Positions 1-8,710 of a stretch of 64,000 nt of DNA are shown in pieces. Within the stretch, counting starts at the first letter, position 1; every line of letters starts with the position of its first letter. Below the pieces are notes generated by a model that saw nothing but the letters and a program-made list of their open reading frames with translations, ran no database searches and was not told the DNA's origin. Position numbers and translations under genes: made by a program. Source of the stretch: Pachyseris speciosa (lineage: Eukaryota > Cnidaria > Anthozoa > Scleractinia > Pachyseridae); the NCBI GenBank assembly GCA_016490735.1, contig JAEMWC010001505.1:81577-145576 (forward strand), given 5' to 3'.

Positions 1-202
1 TCTTAATGTCTGAACCTTTTCCTGATCTATTTGATTTGATCAGTTTATTGATTTGTCTCTTAGTCAACATTAGTTGATCATTTCCAGACAATTCACTATG
101 CGTCAACCTTATTGTTACAGGTGAATTTGTTGCATAAGCTTTTGCTAGCTTTTGTTTCTGACCTTGTGAAAGTGTCACTCCATGAGGATGATAAGTAGTC
201 AT
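1..202 (-). CDS. Short virion-type protein, partial (homologue at 53.4 kb)
   Basis: An ATG at 202 on the minus strand opens a frame that stays open to the left window edge (67 codons visible); the stop lies outside. The product starts MTTYHPHGVTLSQGQ and continues with LAKAYATNSPVTIRLTHSEL and a lysine-rich stretch with TKRQINKLIK. The same pattern occurs in element B (53,376-53,576: YHPFKLALTEGQ, then TATQINRL), which supports it as a conserved gene of this element family. In both elements it lies just downstream of the MCP on the same strand. Proteins of this kind are commonly found next to the capsid genes in cnidarian Polinton-type elements, so a structural or core-associated role is inferred. 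No enzymatic motif is visible. Confidence 0.55.
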   Translation of the reverse strand, partial: MTTYHPHGVTLSQGQKQKLAKAYATNSPVTIRLTHSELSGNDQLMLTKRQINKLIKSNRSGKGSDIK

Positions 203-235
203 ATAATATATGTTTATACTAAATTGTATTTAATA

Positions 236-308
236 CAAACAATCATTTAATTTAATTATTTAATTTATTTAATTTATTTAATTTATTTAATTTAATTAAT
301 TATTTAAT
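236..308. repeat. AT-only tandem repeat between two viral genes
   Basis: Imperfect repetition of a TTTAATTTA-type unit fills the gap between the start of the short virion-type gene (202) and the stop of the MCP gene (309). It contains almost no G or C. It could act as a promoter or transcript-end spacer, but could also be simple-sequence decay. Confidence 0.7.
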
Positions 309-1597
309 TTACATTGATCTCAGAATTAATTTTCCATCAGTCTTTCTCATCTCAATATCCTGCTCATACAGAACCAAAGCATACACACTGTAATCAGCAT
401 TTGTTGCCCCACTCAAAGTGTATTTGAAAGTCAGTTTTGTCATTCCATCTTTGATATCCTGTTTCTGTTTCGTCAAATCAAAATAAATGAAAGGGAATAT
501 TGTACCGAAGTTGCCCCTGTTAAGAAGGGTACTTTCACTGAAATCATTTACAGCTTGAACATATTTCAAAACATCTCTGAATACTCTTGTTGGTTCTGTT
601 GATGGTTTATAATGAACCTCTGGATAATCATTACCATTGCCAACCTCAAGATAACAATCAGTCAAAGTTTGGTTATTTGCAACTGAAAAAGGTGTTATAG
701 AGAAATTTATTGGCTGTCTGATCAGAATCAATTGGCATCATTGATGATGAATACAAAGACATGCCTGGGTTTGTTTATTCCTGTGGAAATACGGAAATTG
801 GCTGTCTGTTGTCTTGTTGAATTGCCTCTCTCAACCATTTCTCTCATGTAAGTCCACTTTCTGTTGTCAAGATACTTGCTCATGTATAAGGACTTTCCCC
901 AGAATTGAAAATAATACGAGGAACAATTAGCTGGAATTTAGTTAGTACCACACGACATTCATCAGTAGCCTGCCAAACCAAATTATCATCACTCTCAAGT
1001 GTAATATTCAGCTCTACTTTTGAGTTAGGCAAAAGTTCATCCCAAAACTTTTGAAAAACCGTATCTGTTCAATGCTAATTCTGCACCTACTTTACCATTT
1101 GCATCATTCAACAGTGCTTTACGAGCTGCGAACCCAGCGTTAAAAGTGGCCACCTGAGCTACCCTGTTATCAGCATTTCTGTTTGCGTCAAGATAGAAAA
1201 ACTCATTTGTCCCCTGGCTTGCTGCATAACCTTGCGAATACTCAAGCAAAGATTTGATATTTGTGGCTTGGTTGGCATCTCGGCATTCATAAACATCAAT
1301 ACCATTCATTTTCACATTTATGGTGTTTATGAGTGCATGAATTCCATTCACGATACCATTTCGATCTGCAGCAGCAATGTCAGCTCCATCTGCAAGCTTT
1401 TTTTCAATGAATTCAATATAACAACGGGCATTATACCAATCAAATGGTGTAGTCTCTCCACTGTTATCAACAACGAAACGGTAACCTGTTTTCCTCTGAT
1501 GAGCATCATTTGCTACTACAGTATTAAGTGCTGTCTCAAGCTCAAAGACAACATCTTCATATCGTTCGATATATTTTGAGTCGCGATAGTTTGACAT
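309..1597 (-). pseudogene. Major capsid protein (Polinton-type, double jelly-roll family), frameshifted
   Basis: The N-terminal piece (1597-1037, 186 residues) begins MSNYRDSKYIERYEDVVFEL and contains TPFDWYNARCYIEF, the DWYNA motif that element B also has (54.7 kb, DWYNAYFRVEY). The C-terminal piece (731-309) contains FPFIYFDLTKQ and ATNADYSVYALVL, matching YPVIYFDLRPTK and AATADYRLFVAVL of element B at 53.7-53.9 kb. The link between 1036 and 732 is readable only by switching frames; it includes the conserved PRIIFNS, and further on RHVFVFIINDA is recognisable. So one gene of roughly 430 codons has at least two indels. Role: capsid shell protein, assigned from length, position between the short virion-type gene and the penton gene, and the shared motifs with the other locus. 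The double-jelly-roll fold is family knowledge, not read from sequence. The start is preceded by a motif shared with another gene of the element (see findings). Confidence 0.7.
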
Positions 1598-1619
1598 ATA
1601 TTATTGTGTTAGATAAAAG

Positions 1620-1873
1620 TTACTTAATTTTACGAGGTCTGCCTCTCTTTCTTTTGATTAAACCACCAGTCTGGCTCACACTCTCAGTTCCACTCCTGTT
1701 TCCACTTTTTCTCTTTTTCAAAAGTTCTATGATTTTGTCACCAGCTTTTTTGCCAGCATGTTCACCAATTGTTGTGGCTGCTTTTTCAGCTGCTTTTTTC
1801 CAGCTGTTTTGATAATGTCAGTCATGACACCTTCACCATGTTGTTCATATTTTGTAAACTCAAACCGTTTCAT
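1620..1873 (-). pseudogene. Small basic AT-hook protein, frameshifted
   Basis: The ATG at 1873 opens MKRFEFTKYEQHGEGVMTD and a frame that breaks in an A-rich run near 1800. The adjacent frame continues with AATTIGEHAGKKAGDKIIEL and ends KRKRGRPRKIK with TAA at 1620-1622. KRGRPRK is a classical AT-hook core, so DNA binding in the particle is a fair inference. Element B has a counterpart at 54,950-55,287 with the same order (an aromatic/basic start, an Ala/Lys helix, then GGKKIRQLLQKRKQ). The gene sits between MCP and penton in both elements. The 254-nt length is not a multiple of three, consistent with one indel; sequencing error cannot be excluded. Confidence 0.6.
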
Positions 1874-1903
1874 ATACTATTAGGTTTTATAATTCCACAC
1901 CTC

Positions 1904-2311
1904 TCAAGAATAACTCAATATACAATCTATCCCGTTTAAATCGACTGGAGCTCTAGAAGAGTCTGTGACATAAAAGCGCATTGAGCTGATTGTATGTGTT
2001 GAGACAGGATTCCATGAAAGAAAACGAGGTTTGTAAGTGAAAGGTAAACTTCTAACGAGATCTGTGACTGGTATAACTGCGATTGTATTTGTGCTATTTC
2101 CATCAACAATGCTATCTATCACCATATCACAATTGATATAAATTTCATCTACTCCTCTTGTAATATCAGGTAGATTTGTTCCATATTCTGTGGCTGAAAC
2201 TAATTTTGAATCGAAACCGATAAGTTTTCTGAAATCAAGATTTCTCAGATCCACACGATAATTTTCATTGAGTTCAATCAAAATGCGATATGTTGACAAA
2301 ACGAAATACAT
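1904..2311 (-). CDS. Penton-like minor capsid protein
   Basis: Intact ORF of 135 residues. Key stretches are YRVDLRNLDFRKLIGFD, then NLPDITRGVDEIYINCDMV, and near the end MRFYVTDSSRAPVDLNG. Element B has the same series at 55,297-55,762: a LLSFGKK segment, RIPDITRSVDWAFLNCDLI, and RIRVTDGHNNILNLNDVDV. The PDIT-x-S/G-VD...NCD signature and the location directly upstream of the basic protein and MCP fit the penton (vertex) protein of Polinton-type elements, which forms a single jelly roll. The function is inferred from family knowledge and synteny. The start codon overlaps the end of the short ORF at 2278-2457. This is one of the few undamaged genes of element A. Confidence 0.6.
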   Translation of the reverse strand: MYFVLSTYRILIELNENYRVDLRNLDFRKLIGFDSKLVSATEYGTNLPDITRGVDEIYINCDMVIDSIVDGNSTNTIAVIPVTDLVRSLPFTYKPRFLSWNPVSTHTISSMRFYVTDSSRAPVDLNGIDCILSYS

Positions 2312-2457
2312 ATCAATATCTTCACAAACTCATTTCTTACACTCATACTGTTGTTACCAGAAAAAATAGACCCACCAAGTAACTGTAAACGTGAAAGCAA
2401 GTCACCAACATTATTATAATGAACAACACCTGCTCCATATTGTTTTCTCTTTCTCAT
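2278..2457 (-). CDS. 59-residue ORF: probable C-terminal part of the coiled-coil virion protein
   Basis: Starts at ATG 2457 with MRKRKQYGAGVVHYNN and ends with TGA at 2278-2280, overlapping the penton start. The stretch YGAGVVHYNNVGDLLSRL followed by RNEFVKIL resembles the C-terminal tail of proteins found between penton and ATPase in related elements. The DNA between here and 2581 holds shorter matching fragments in other frames. It is therefore best read as the detached 3' end of the gene at 2581-3090 rather than as an independent gene. Confidence 0.4.
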   Translation of the reverse strand: MRKRKQYGAGVVHYNNVGDLLSRLQLLGGSIFSGNNSMSVRNEFVKILICISFCQHIAF

Positions 2458-2580
2458 TCCTTGCCCTTTTTTGTATTTTAAGAAGCTAATACATCTGCAA
2501 TCGTTTCTCTATATTTCTCTTCAAAGTTTTCAATTCTTGATCATAAGATTCTTTATCTTCTGGTGTTTTTTGAACTTTTT

Positions 2581-3090
2581 TTAGGTCCAATCACAAAGGC
2601 GATTTCTGCAGCTTTTTTTCTTTTCTTCAAGAAGTTTTTGTGGGCTGACTTGAGTTAAATCATTTGGTTTCAAAAGCTTGTTATTTTTTAATATAATTCT
2701 GTCATTTTTATCGAAATTGTTATCGATCGCTAATATGTTGGGTGTCCAATCCTTATCTTTATCTTCTTTAGGTGCTTCAATGGCTTTAGGAAGTTCCTCA
2801 CCCATTACAATTGCTCTGCGATTAGCTTCAATAACATCATCAAGTCCTTGTGTTAAAGCCTGTTGATTTTGTTTCAACTGTTCAATTACTTTATCCTGTT
2901 TTTTGTCTACACTTTCTTTCACACTCTTCTGTACATCAATAGAAGGTTTTAGTAATTCTGATGTTGTATCATAAGCATCCTGTTTTCTATTTTCATAAGT
3001 CTTGATAACCTCATGAACTTCTCTAGTTTTATTTCCAGCTTCAATTCCACTTTTAAGAAGCCTTTTCATACGTTCTATATCCATATACAA
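2581..3090 (-). pseudogene. Coiled-coil virion-associated protein, 3' end frameshifted
   Basis: 169-residue frame starting MYMDIERMKRLLKSGIE, dominated by Lys, Glu and Gln heptads (for example VKESVDKKQDKVIEQLKQN) typical of a long helical coiled coil. It ends in KKKSCRNRLCDWT; the neighbouring frame continues with AEIAFVIGPKK, so the natural C-terminus has been lost through an indel near 2600 and probably continued to 2278. In element B the same slot, between penton and the divergent plus-strand genes, holds an acidic protein with a run of Glu (55,832-56,302). A scaffold or internal virion role is plausible but unproven. The intergenic space to the divergent ATPase start at 3121 is only 30 bp and probably holds both promoters. 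Confidence 0.5.
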
Positions 3091-3120
3091 TTGTGTTAGA
3101 CTAATCTAAACTATTAACAT

Positions 3121-3650
3121 ATGGAAATTCCAAATTATGATATCATTCAGAATTCAAATAATTCATTCAGACAGTTGTATCCGTATATGCCAAAAGATAC
3201 ATTTAGAATGTTATTGGCTGGTAATTCTGGATCTGGAAAGACAACATTGTTCATGCATCTGATTATGGAACCGTTGGTCTATTATGATTAGATACATCTT
3301 TATGCAAAAAATTTGGATCAAGACAAGTACAAATATCTTCGGAAAGTAATGGATGAAATAAGCAGTCACATTGGATATCCTGCCTTGGTTTGCAGTCAAG
3401 AAGAGATATTGCCAGTTGAACAAATAAAAGACACAGATTTGCAGCGATTGTTTGTTTTTGATGATTTTGTGACTGATAAAAACAAGATCAAATCATAAGC
3501 TATTTCATTCAAGGGAGACACAAAAACTGTTCTGTCATATATCTCACACAATCATTCTATGGCTGTCCAAAATCAATCAGACTCAATTGCAGTCACTTCT
3601 GCATTTATGATTATGACATTGAAAACAAAAAAATTAGTAATGTAGCAGAC
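3121..3650 (+). pseudogene. Genome-packaging ATPase (FtsK-HerA/A32 type), interrupted
   Basis: ATG at 3121. Walker A is explicit in LLAGNSGSGKTTLFMHL (about residues 37-53) and Walker B in RLFVFDDFV (coded near 3460). An in-frame TAG at 3289-3291 follows EPLVYYD, and TAA at 3496-3498 follows KNKIKS. After that the match shifts frame to YFIQGRHKNCSVIYLTQSFY and CPKSIRLNCSHFCIYD, the segment that follows Walker B in this family. At about 3620-3640 the ATPase reading runs directly into fibre-type repeat sequence (NKKISNVAD), so the 3' end is missing. Role: ATP-driven packaging of the element genome into capsids. Damage comprises one stop, one frameshift and a 3' deletion/fusion. It is the first gene of the plus-strand block. 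Confidence 0.75.
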
Positions 3651-4806
3651 CAACTTCTAACAAAGATGCTGTTAATATGAGATACGTCAACGATGCTGTT
3701 TTATCATTGAAGGAACACGTGTTAATCCATTTAAATTCTTCTTGAAGATATATCAAAAACAACTATTCTTAGAAATGCGAATAATCTACAATTAGAAGAC
3801 TATAATAAAAGCCCATACAATATCAATAAAAAATCATTGTCTTTGTGATTCCTGCTGCTGGTCTTACAACTGTTCTTCGTTTTAATCTGACACAATTGGA
3901 AGTTTCAAAGTACACTTTAGTTGTTGAGTTTTTATACAGATGGTAATCCAGATAATGCAACAGTTGATGATGAAAAGATTAGATAAAAAGAGCCTTTCCA
4001 AAAACTCAATCTTGTTGATGGTTATCTCAAAAGAATATTTCTTCCTTGAAAAAACAAGTCATGGTTCCACATCAATGGAGTTATTGTTGATTTCACCATA
4101 TTACAAAATAATAAAAACATTATGTTATAGTTTTATGGTGTTTATGGATTTTCTAATATCATTTTATCACATATTCATGCACCCAGCTTATGAAATTGAA
4201 AATGGTAATGTTGCTTTGGCGGTGAAATTGACATGAAAAATAATAGAATCATGAACCTTAATGACATTCCATCAGACCCATGATGCTGTCAACAGAAACT
4301 ATGTGAACATCAATTTTTTGATGTATATGGAACCAATAAAATGTCTGCAAACCTTGATGTTGATGACCATAAAATTATAAATCTTACGGCTCCAACTGAT
4401 GATAAAGATGCTGCTAACAAAAAATATGTTGATGATCATACCCCAAATATTGACATGTCTCCATATGTAAAAAAAGATGGAAGTGTTGCAATGACTGGTA
4501 ATCTGAGCATGAGTGGCAACAGAATCAGTGGTATACCATTCCCTAGTTCATCATCTCGAGTTAGTACTTATGATGCGGTTAATTTAGGTTACGTTTAAAC
4601 AAAATATGCGAAGAATCAGGACAAACACATTATTATTGGATGGAAGTAACCCGATGGCTGCTGATCTGGACATGGGTGACAACAAAATTACAAATGTAGC
4701 AGCGCCAACAGCAAACAATGATTCAGCCACAAAGGGTATGTTGATACTGAAATTGCTGGTATTGATGTTTCTCCATTTCTTAAAAAAGATGGAAGTGTTG
4801 CAATGA
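3640..4806 (+). pseudogene. Decayed 5' part of the tail-fibre-like gene
   Basis: A string of frames separated by stops and indels, all of fibre type. It opens with NKKISNVAD and a DAVNMRYVNDAV repeat (3640-3700). Then comes a first copy of the beta-rich module (3725-4205: FFLEDISKTTILRNANN, SPYNINKKSLSL), badly broken. It is followed by repeats such as IDMKNNRIMNLND (4230), LDVDDHKIINLTAPTDD with AANKKYVDD (4341-4440), KKDGSVAMTGNLSM (4470) and MAADLDMGDNKITNV (4650). Frame changes occur near 4600 and 4745. The unit pattern is hydrophobic-x-M-x-x-N/H-x-I-x-N-L, then Asp/Asn-rich, then D-A-x-x-K/N-x-x-V-D. It is continuous in design with the intact ORF that begins at 4803, so the ancestral gene was far longer than 818 codons. 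Confidence 0.65.
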
Positions 4807-7259
4807 CTGGAGATTTGGACATGGGACGGAATATTGTCAAAAACATGAAATATCCCGTTGATATATTAGACGCCACAAACAAGTCTTATGTTGACTCTCA
4901 AATCGCAAGCTGTCTGAAACGGGATGGAACAGACCCAGCTGAGGGCGATCTAGACATGGATGGGTACGCAATTCAAAATTTAAAAGATGTCGACAACAAC
5001 ACCCCCAGAAGCAGCGCAGTTAACAAAAAGTATGTTGATGACCTTGTTTTTTCAGCATCAGGTATTCAGCAAAACCCCTTCGCTTTTCTGTTAAAAGATA
5101 TATCCAAGTCTTCTATAGTTAGTGATGCAACAAACCCTCAAATTGAGAATTTTGACAGATCACCATATCACATGAATAAGTCCTCATTGTCTTTTATCAT
5201 TTCACATAGTGGTAACTTTACATCCAAAATTCGTTTTGATGTTTCATCCTTGAGTAATGGACAGTACACATTTGTTACTGAGTTTTACTCACCATCAGAC
5301 CCAAGAAGTGCAACAATCGATTTAACCCTTCCAACAATTAACATGCGCGATGCGGGACAGCCGTTTCAAAAACCTTTTCCCCAAACTCCACACGTTGATG
5401 GTTATATGAAGAAGCTTTTCCGAATCGAAAAAACCAGTGGTGGGCAAGCGGCAATACAGGTGGAACTTTCCAGCACAGCTCCTGCGTCTAACACCAAAAC
5501 ACATACCATCGTTTATGGGACCTATGGCTATCACACCAATTTGTCTTACTTTGTTCATGACCCACCTTATGAAATAGAAGAAGGAAGAATTGTATTTGAT
5601 CGTGAGCTTAAAATGAGTTTTCATACAATAGTCAATGTGGCACGCCCAATATTAGATGAGGATGCTGCAACTAAAAAATTCGTTGATGATGCTGTCATAC
5701 ATCTGTCGACACATAAAGCGGATAAAACATATGTTAATTCTAACTTTGTGAAAAAAGATGGAAGCGTTGCGATGACAGGAAATTTGTCAATGGGTGGAAA
5801 TAGAGTGACGAATTTAGCGGACCCGTCGAATGAAACTGATGCAGTGAACTTCAGAGTTTTAAATCGAGCTGGAATAGTTATTAGAGCAAACGCTTTATTA
5901 TTGAATGGAACAAACGCGATGGCAGCGGATATGAAACTTGGAGGGCATAAAATCATTAACTTAAAAGAAGGAACAAATAAAACCGATGCCGTAAATTTAG
6001 ATCAATTAGAAAAAAGTCATATTTCATCTGCTTCTCATCCAAAGAATGCTTTCAAATATTTGATGAATGATATCGATGAAATTAGCACTGAATATGGCTT
6101 GACAGTTAATGGATATGTCAATTTACCTCGTTCACCACATTTGATTTTAAAAAAGGTCATTGATGTAGACTTGAATAAAGAAGCTAATCATATTTACAGA
6201 GCTAGAATTGGATTTAACATGTACACAATAAAAGATGGAAAATACACATTTATTCTTGAATGGCTATTTCCTGATTATGAAGGAATGAATCTTAGTAGTG
6301 TAACATTCAATGCAACTGGTGGAATTACAATTCATAAAACTGTAGGGAGAAAATTTGACAACAGAAATGAAGATCATTCGAGATATTTATTATGGATTGA
6401 AAAACCATCAGCAAGTTCACCACCTGAATATTTATATTGTACGATTCATATTAATGCTAACCCAACTTATCCAAATAAGTACAAAGTTCATTGTGTTGCA
6501 TATGGTATTGATTTTGAAGCTGTAGACGTTCCATCAAGTGTTTACGACTTCACTGAAGCTTATAAAATCGTGAATGAAACAATACAATTACAAACTGATT
6601 TAGATTTGAATGGTTTTGATGTGAAAGAAAATGAAAATTGGTTGTTTGGTGGAGACAATGGTGAATTGACAATGCTAAATAATATTAATATGAACAGCTA
6701 TTTAATAAAAGAGGCTAAACTTGGTGGTGATTTAAATCTGAATGGCTATAGAATTCATAATAATAGTTTGAATCTATTTCGTTCAAGCGTTACAGGTGTA
6801 ATTATGGAAACAGCTTTCGATCTCGGAGGATTTGCGCTTTACAGGCCGAAATTAGGAGGTGATCTAAATTTGAATGGAAATGGAATAATCGGTCAAATAC
6901 AATATTTAAATTGCTTTGTCAAAGCCAAACAAGGACATTATAAGAATGTTTTAAAGCCTGTATTGATAAATGGCTCTGAATTTTTAGTCATTCACAACAA
7001 TAACTTTCATATTAAGAATATGTATGTAATACAAGGAACAAAACCCGGAATATTCTACTTCAAGAAAAAAGCTGAAGGCGCTGGAGTATTACCATTACCA
7101 TCAACAATTTTTGAATACAGACATGGTGCTGTGGGTAGAAACATCACAACGGTTGACGTCAATAAATCATTATCGAGAGGCTATCTTATAATTGACTATT
7201 CACATCCCAATAGTGGAGCATTTGATACAGCATTCACACTTGAAGTAATTATGAATTAA
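4803..7259 (+). CDS. Phage-tail-fibre-like repeat protein (virion fibre/receptor-binding candidate)
   Basis: Open frame of 818 residues; it lacks its N-terminal part, which is decayed upstream. Fibre repeats of about 30-40 residues occur near residues 3-80, 263-400 and 595-700, for example MTGNLSMGGNRVTNLADP followed by NETDAVNFRVL. They resemble repeats in trimeric bacteriophage tail fibres. Two copies of an unclassified beta-rich module of about 180 residues interrupt them, at about 90-263 (starting NPFAFLLKDISKSS) and 410-590 (starting NAFKYLMNDIDEIS). Each has a G-Q/K-Y-T-F-V/I-x-E core and a late A/V-YG element. The last 120 residues form a distinct C-terminal beta-rich domain ending in AFTLEVIMN. 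Element B keeps the C-terminal half (58,191-59,022). No signal peptide or membrane segment is seen. The inferred role is a host-attachment fibre. The gene ends 17 bp before the collagen-like gene. Confidence 0.65.
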   Translation: MTGDLDMGRNIVKNMKYPVDILDATNKSYVDSQIASCLKRDGTDPAEGDLDMDGYAIQNLKDVDNNTPRSSAVNKKYVDDLVFSASGIQQNPFAFLLKDISKSSIVSDATNPQIENFDRSPYHMNKSSLSFIISHSGNFTSKIRFDVSSLSNGQYTFVTEFYSPSDPRSATIDLTLPTINMRDAGQPFQKPFPQTPHVDGYMKKLFRIEKTSGGQAAIQVELSSTAPASNTKTHTIVYGTYGYHTNLSYFVHDPPYEIEEGRIVFDRELKMSFHTIVNVARPILDEDAATKKFVDDAVIHLSTHKADKTYVNSNFVKKDGSVAMTGNLSMGGNRVTNLADPSNETDAVNFRVLNRAGIVIRANALLLNGTNAMAADMKLGGHKIINLKEGTNKTDAVNLDQLEKSHISSASHPKNAFKYLMNDIDEISTEYGLTVNGYVNLPRSPHLILKKVIDVDLNKEANHIYRARIGFNMYTIKDGKYTFILEWLFPDYEGMNLSSVTFNATGGITIHKTVGRKFDNRNEDHSRYLLWIEKPSASSPPEYLYCTIHINANPTYPNKYKVHCVAYGIDFEAVDVPSSVYDFTEAYKIVNETIQLQTDLDLNGFDVKENENWLFGGDNGELTMLNNINMNSYLIKEAKLGGDLNLNGYRIHNNSLNLFRSSVTGVIMETAFDLGGFALYRPKLGGDLNLNGNGIIGQIQYLNCFVKAKQGHYKNVLKPVLINGSEFLVIHNNNFHIKNMYVIQGTKPGIFYFKKKAEGAGVLPLPSTIFEYRHGAVGRNITTVDVNKSLSRGYLIIDYSHPNSGAFDTAFTLEVIMN

Positions 7260-7276
7260 TCTAAATTAATATTATA

Positions 7277-8282
7277 ATGGGAGTTTTTAATTCTCCACAA
7301 AATCAAGATAATAAAGGTGATAAAGGCGATACTGGTGCAATTGGTCCTAAAGGTAAGAGAGGTGATAAAGGAATTGGTTTTACATTAACACAAGATGGTC
7401 ACTATGATCTTGGAAACAAACATTTGACTAATGTAAAAGCAGGCAATGATTCTGATCATGTTGTAATCAAATCACAAGTTTCAGATATTGTCAGAGATAG
7501 TTTTTTGGATTTATGGGTTTCTGAATTCATCAGATTATACTCTAAATGTACTTATCAAATCGACAGAGCGAATAATAATTTTTTAGATATGAATGCAGAC
7601 AGAAAAGTTGAAACATTATACGATCTATCAAATGAAGAAAATGATGCAACTCAATCAACTTTAAACATAAAGACCCACTGTTTGTACCAAGGCTGAGAAA
7701 CTTAATGGACGTTATTTTTTGAAGTTTGATGGATCACAGAGAATGATAAGTCAAATCAATTTAAATAATAATGCTGTCAATATCTTCATTGTTCATAAAT
7801 TAAATTCAAATACAGGTGGAAATCCATGGAAAAATGGACTTTTTGGTCATGACGATGGAGGTTATGATAAGTTTGTCAGCTATTACAATGGTTCAAATTT
7901 AGCAATAAGTGGTGTTGATGAAAAGAATTGTGTGTATTTCGGTCCTGATGCTTCCATACAGAACTTCAGAAAGATATCAGATTATTCCTCAAATGACTTG
8001 GGGCAGATCAATGTTTGGCACTGCTTGTCCGTTCACTGGGATAATTTATCTTCTCCAAATACCAATACCAGCAAGATCTATTGGAATGGAAAACATATGG
8101 CAGATTATACAGCGGCTAACAGAACTGGTAGCACACAAATGACTTTCGGTGATTTGAATCCAAGCTCCATAGCACCATTGGATGGTTGTATTATTTTTTT
8201 CTGTGTTTACTTGGATTCTACATTAGACGAAAAAACAATTTTGGATCATCATAGCGTTTTAATGCAACGATATAATATATGA
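7277..8282 (+). pseudogene. Collagen-like plus LamG/concanavalin-like adhesin, one frameshift
   Basis: ATG at 7277. Residues 10-35 are Gly-x-x triplets (KGDKGDTGAIGPKGKRGDKG), a short collagen-like stalk, followed by a fibre-type repeat (YDLGNKHLTNVKAGND). A helical linker leads to the frame break near 7670 in an A-rich run. The next frame (to 8282) contains LNGRYFLKFDGSQRM, VNIFIVHKLNS, GQINVWHCLSVHWD and TSKIYWNGKHMADYT, the beta-strand pattern of a concanavalin A-like/laminin-G domain. Such domains bind glycans or glycoproteins, so a second attachment protein is inferred. Its TGA overlaps the next start (ATGATAG at 8279). The gene is absent from element B, so it is an accessory of element A. 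A sequencing error could explain the single indel. Confidence 0.6.
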
Positions 8283-8701
8283 TAGAAGAAGCAATCAAAT
8301 ATGTTGAATTCTTTTTTGATGAAACAAAACAACAATTTATTCAAGTCGATGATGCAATTTTAAAATCAGCTTTGGTATACCAATATCTGTATCACAAGCA
8401 TTTTAATGTAAAAATTTCAATGAACAATATTTTAAATACTCACAAGGATATTGGACTTATTGGTCCTGGAAATGGGTGCTTGACATATTTCTTGGAATAT
8501 ACACTTGGATGGATTGAAACATTACAAACACATGGTATACTTCATGATGCGTATGGAAGATTTTATAACAGTTATTCCTTAGACCGTGGATATAGTTATG
8601 CTATACCTAAGTACCTTACACCAAAGCGAAGAAAAAGATCTCCATTATGTGGCCAGATCTCTGGAATACTTTATTGCATATTCAAGAGAATAGTTATATA
8701 A
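8279..8701 (+). CDS. Unrecognised element-A protein
   Basis: 140-residue frame starting MIEEAIKYVEFFFDETKQQF; its ATG overlaps the stop of the preceding gene, indicating a tight polycistronic-style packing. The middle contains GLIGPGNGCLTYFLEYTLGW and YSYAIPKYLTP. From about 8628 an alternative frame reads more protein-like (EEKDLHYVARSLEYFIAYS, stop near 8690), so the annotated C-terminus after LTPK is probably a frameshift artefact. It looks soluble and globular with many aromatic residues. No signal peptide or known catalytic motif is seen. It has no counterpart in element B, where the fibre is followed directly by the two-helix membrane protein. Confidence 0.45.
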   Translation: MIEEAIKYVEFFFDETKQQFIQVDDAILKSALVYQYLYHKHFNVKISMNNILNTHKDIGLIGPGNGCLTYFLEYTLGWIETLQTHGILHDAYGRFYNSYSLDRGYSYAIPKYLTPKRRKRSPLCGQISGILYCIFKRIVI

Positions 8702-8710
8702 AATATATGT

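Noticed and set aside
1232..1812. Plus-strand ORFs over the MCP and basic-protein genes
   Set aside because: Shadows of minus-strand genes with clear homologues in element B.
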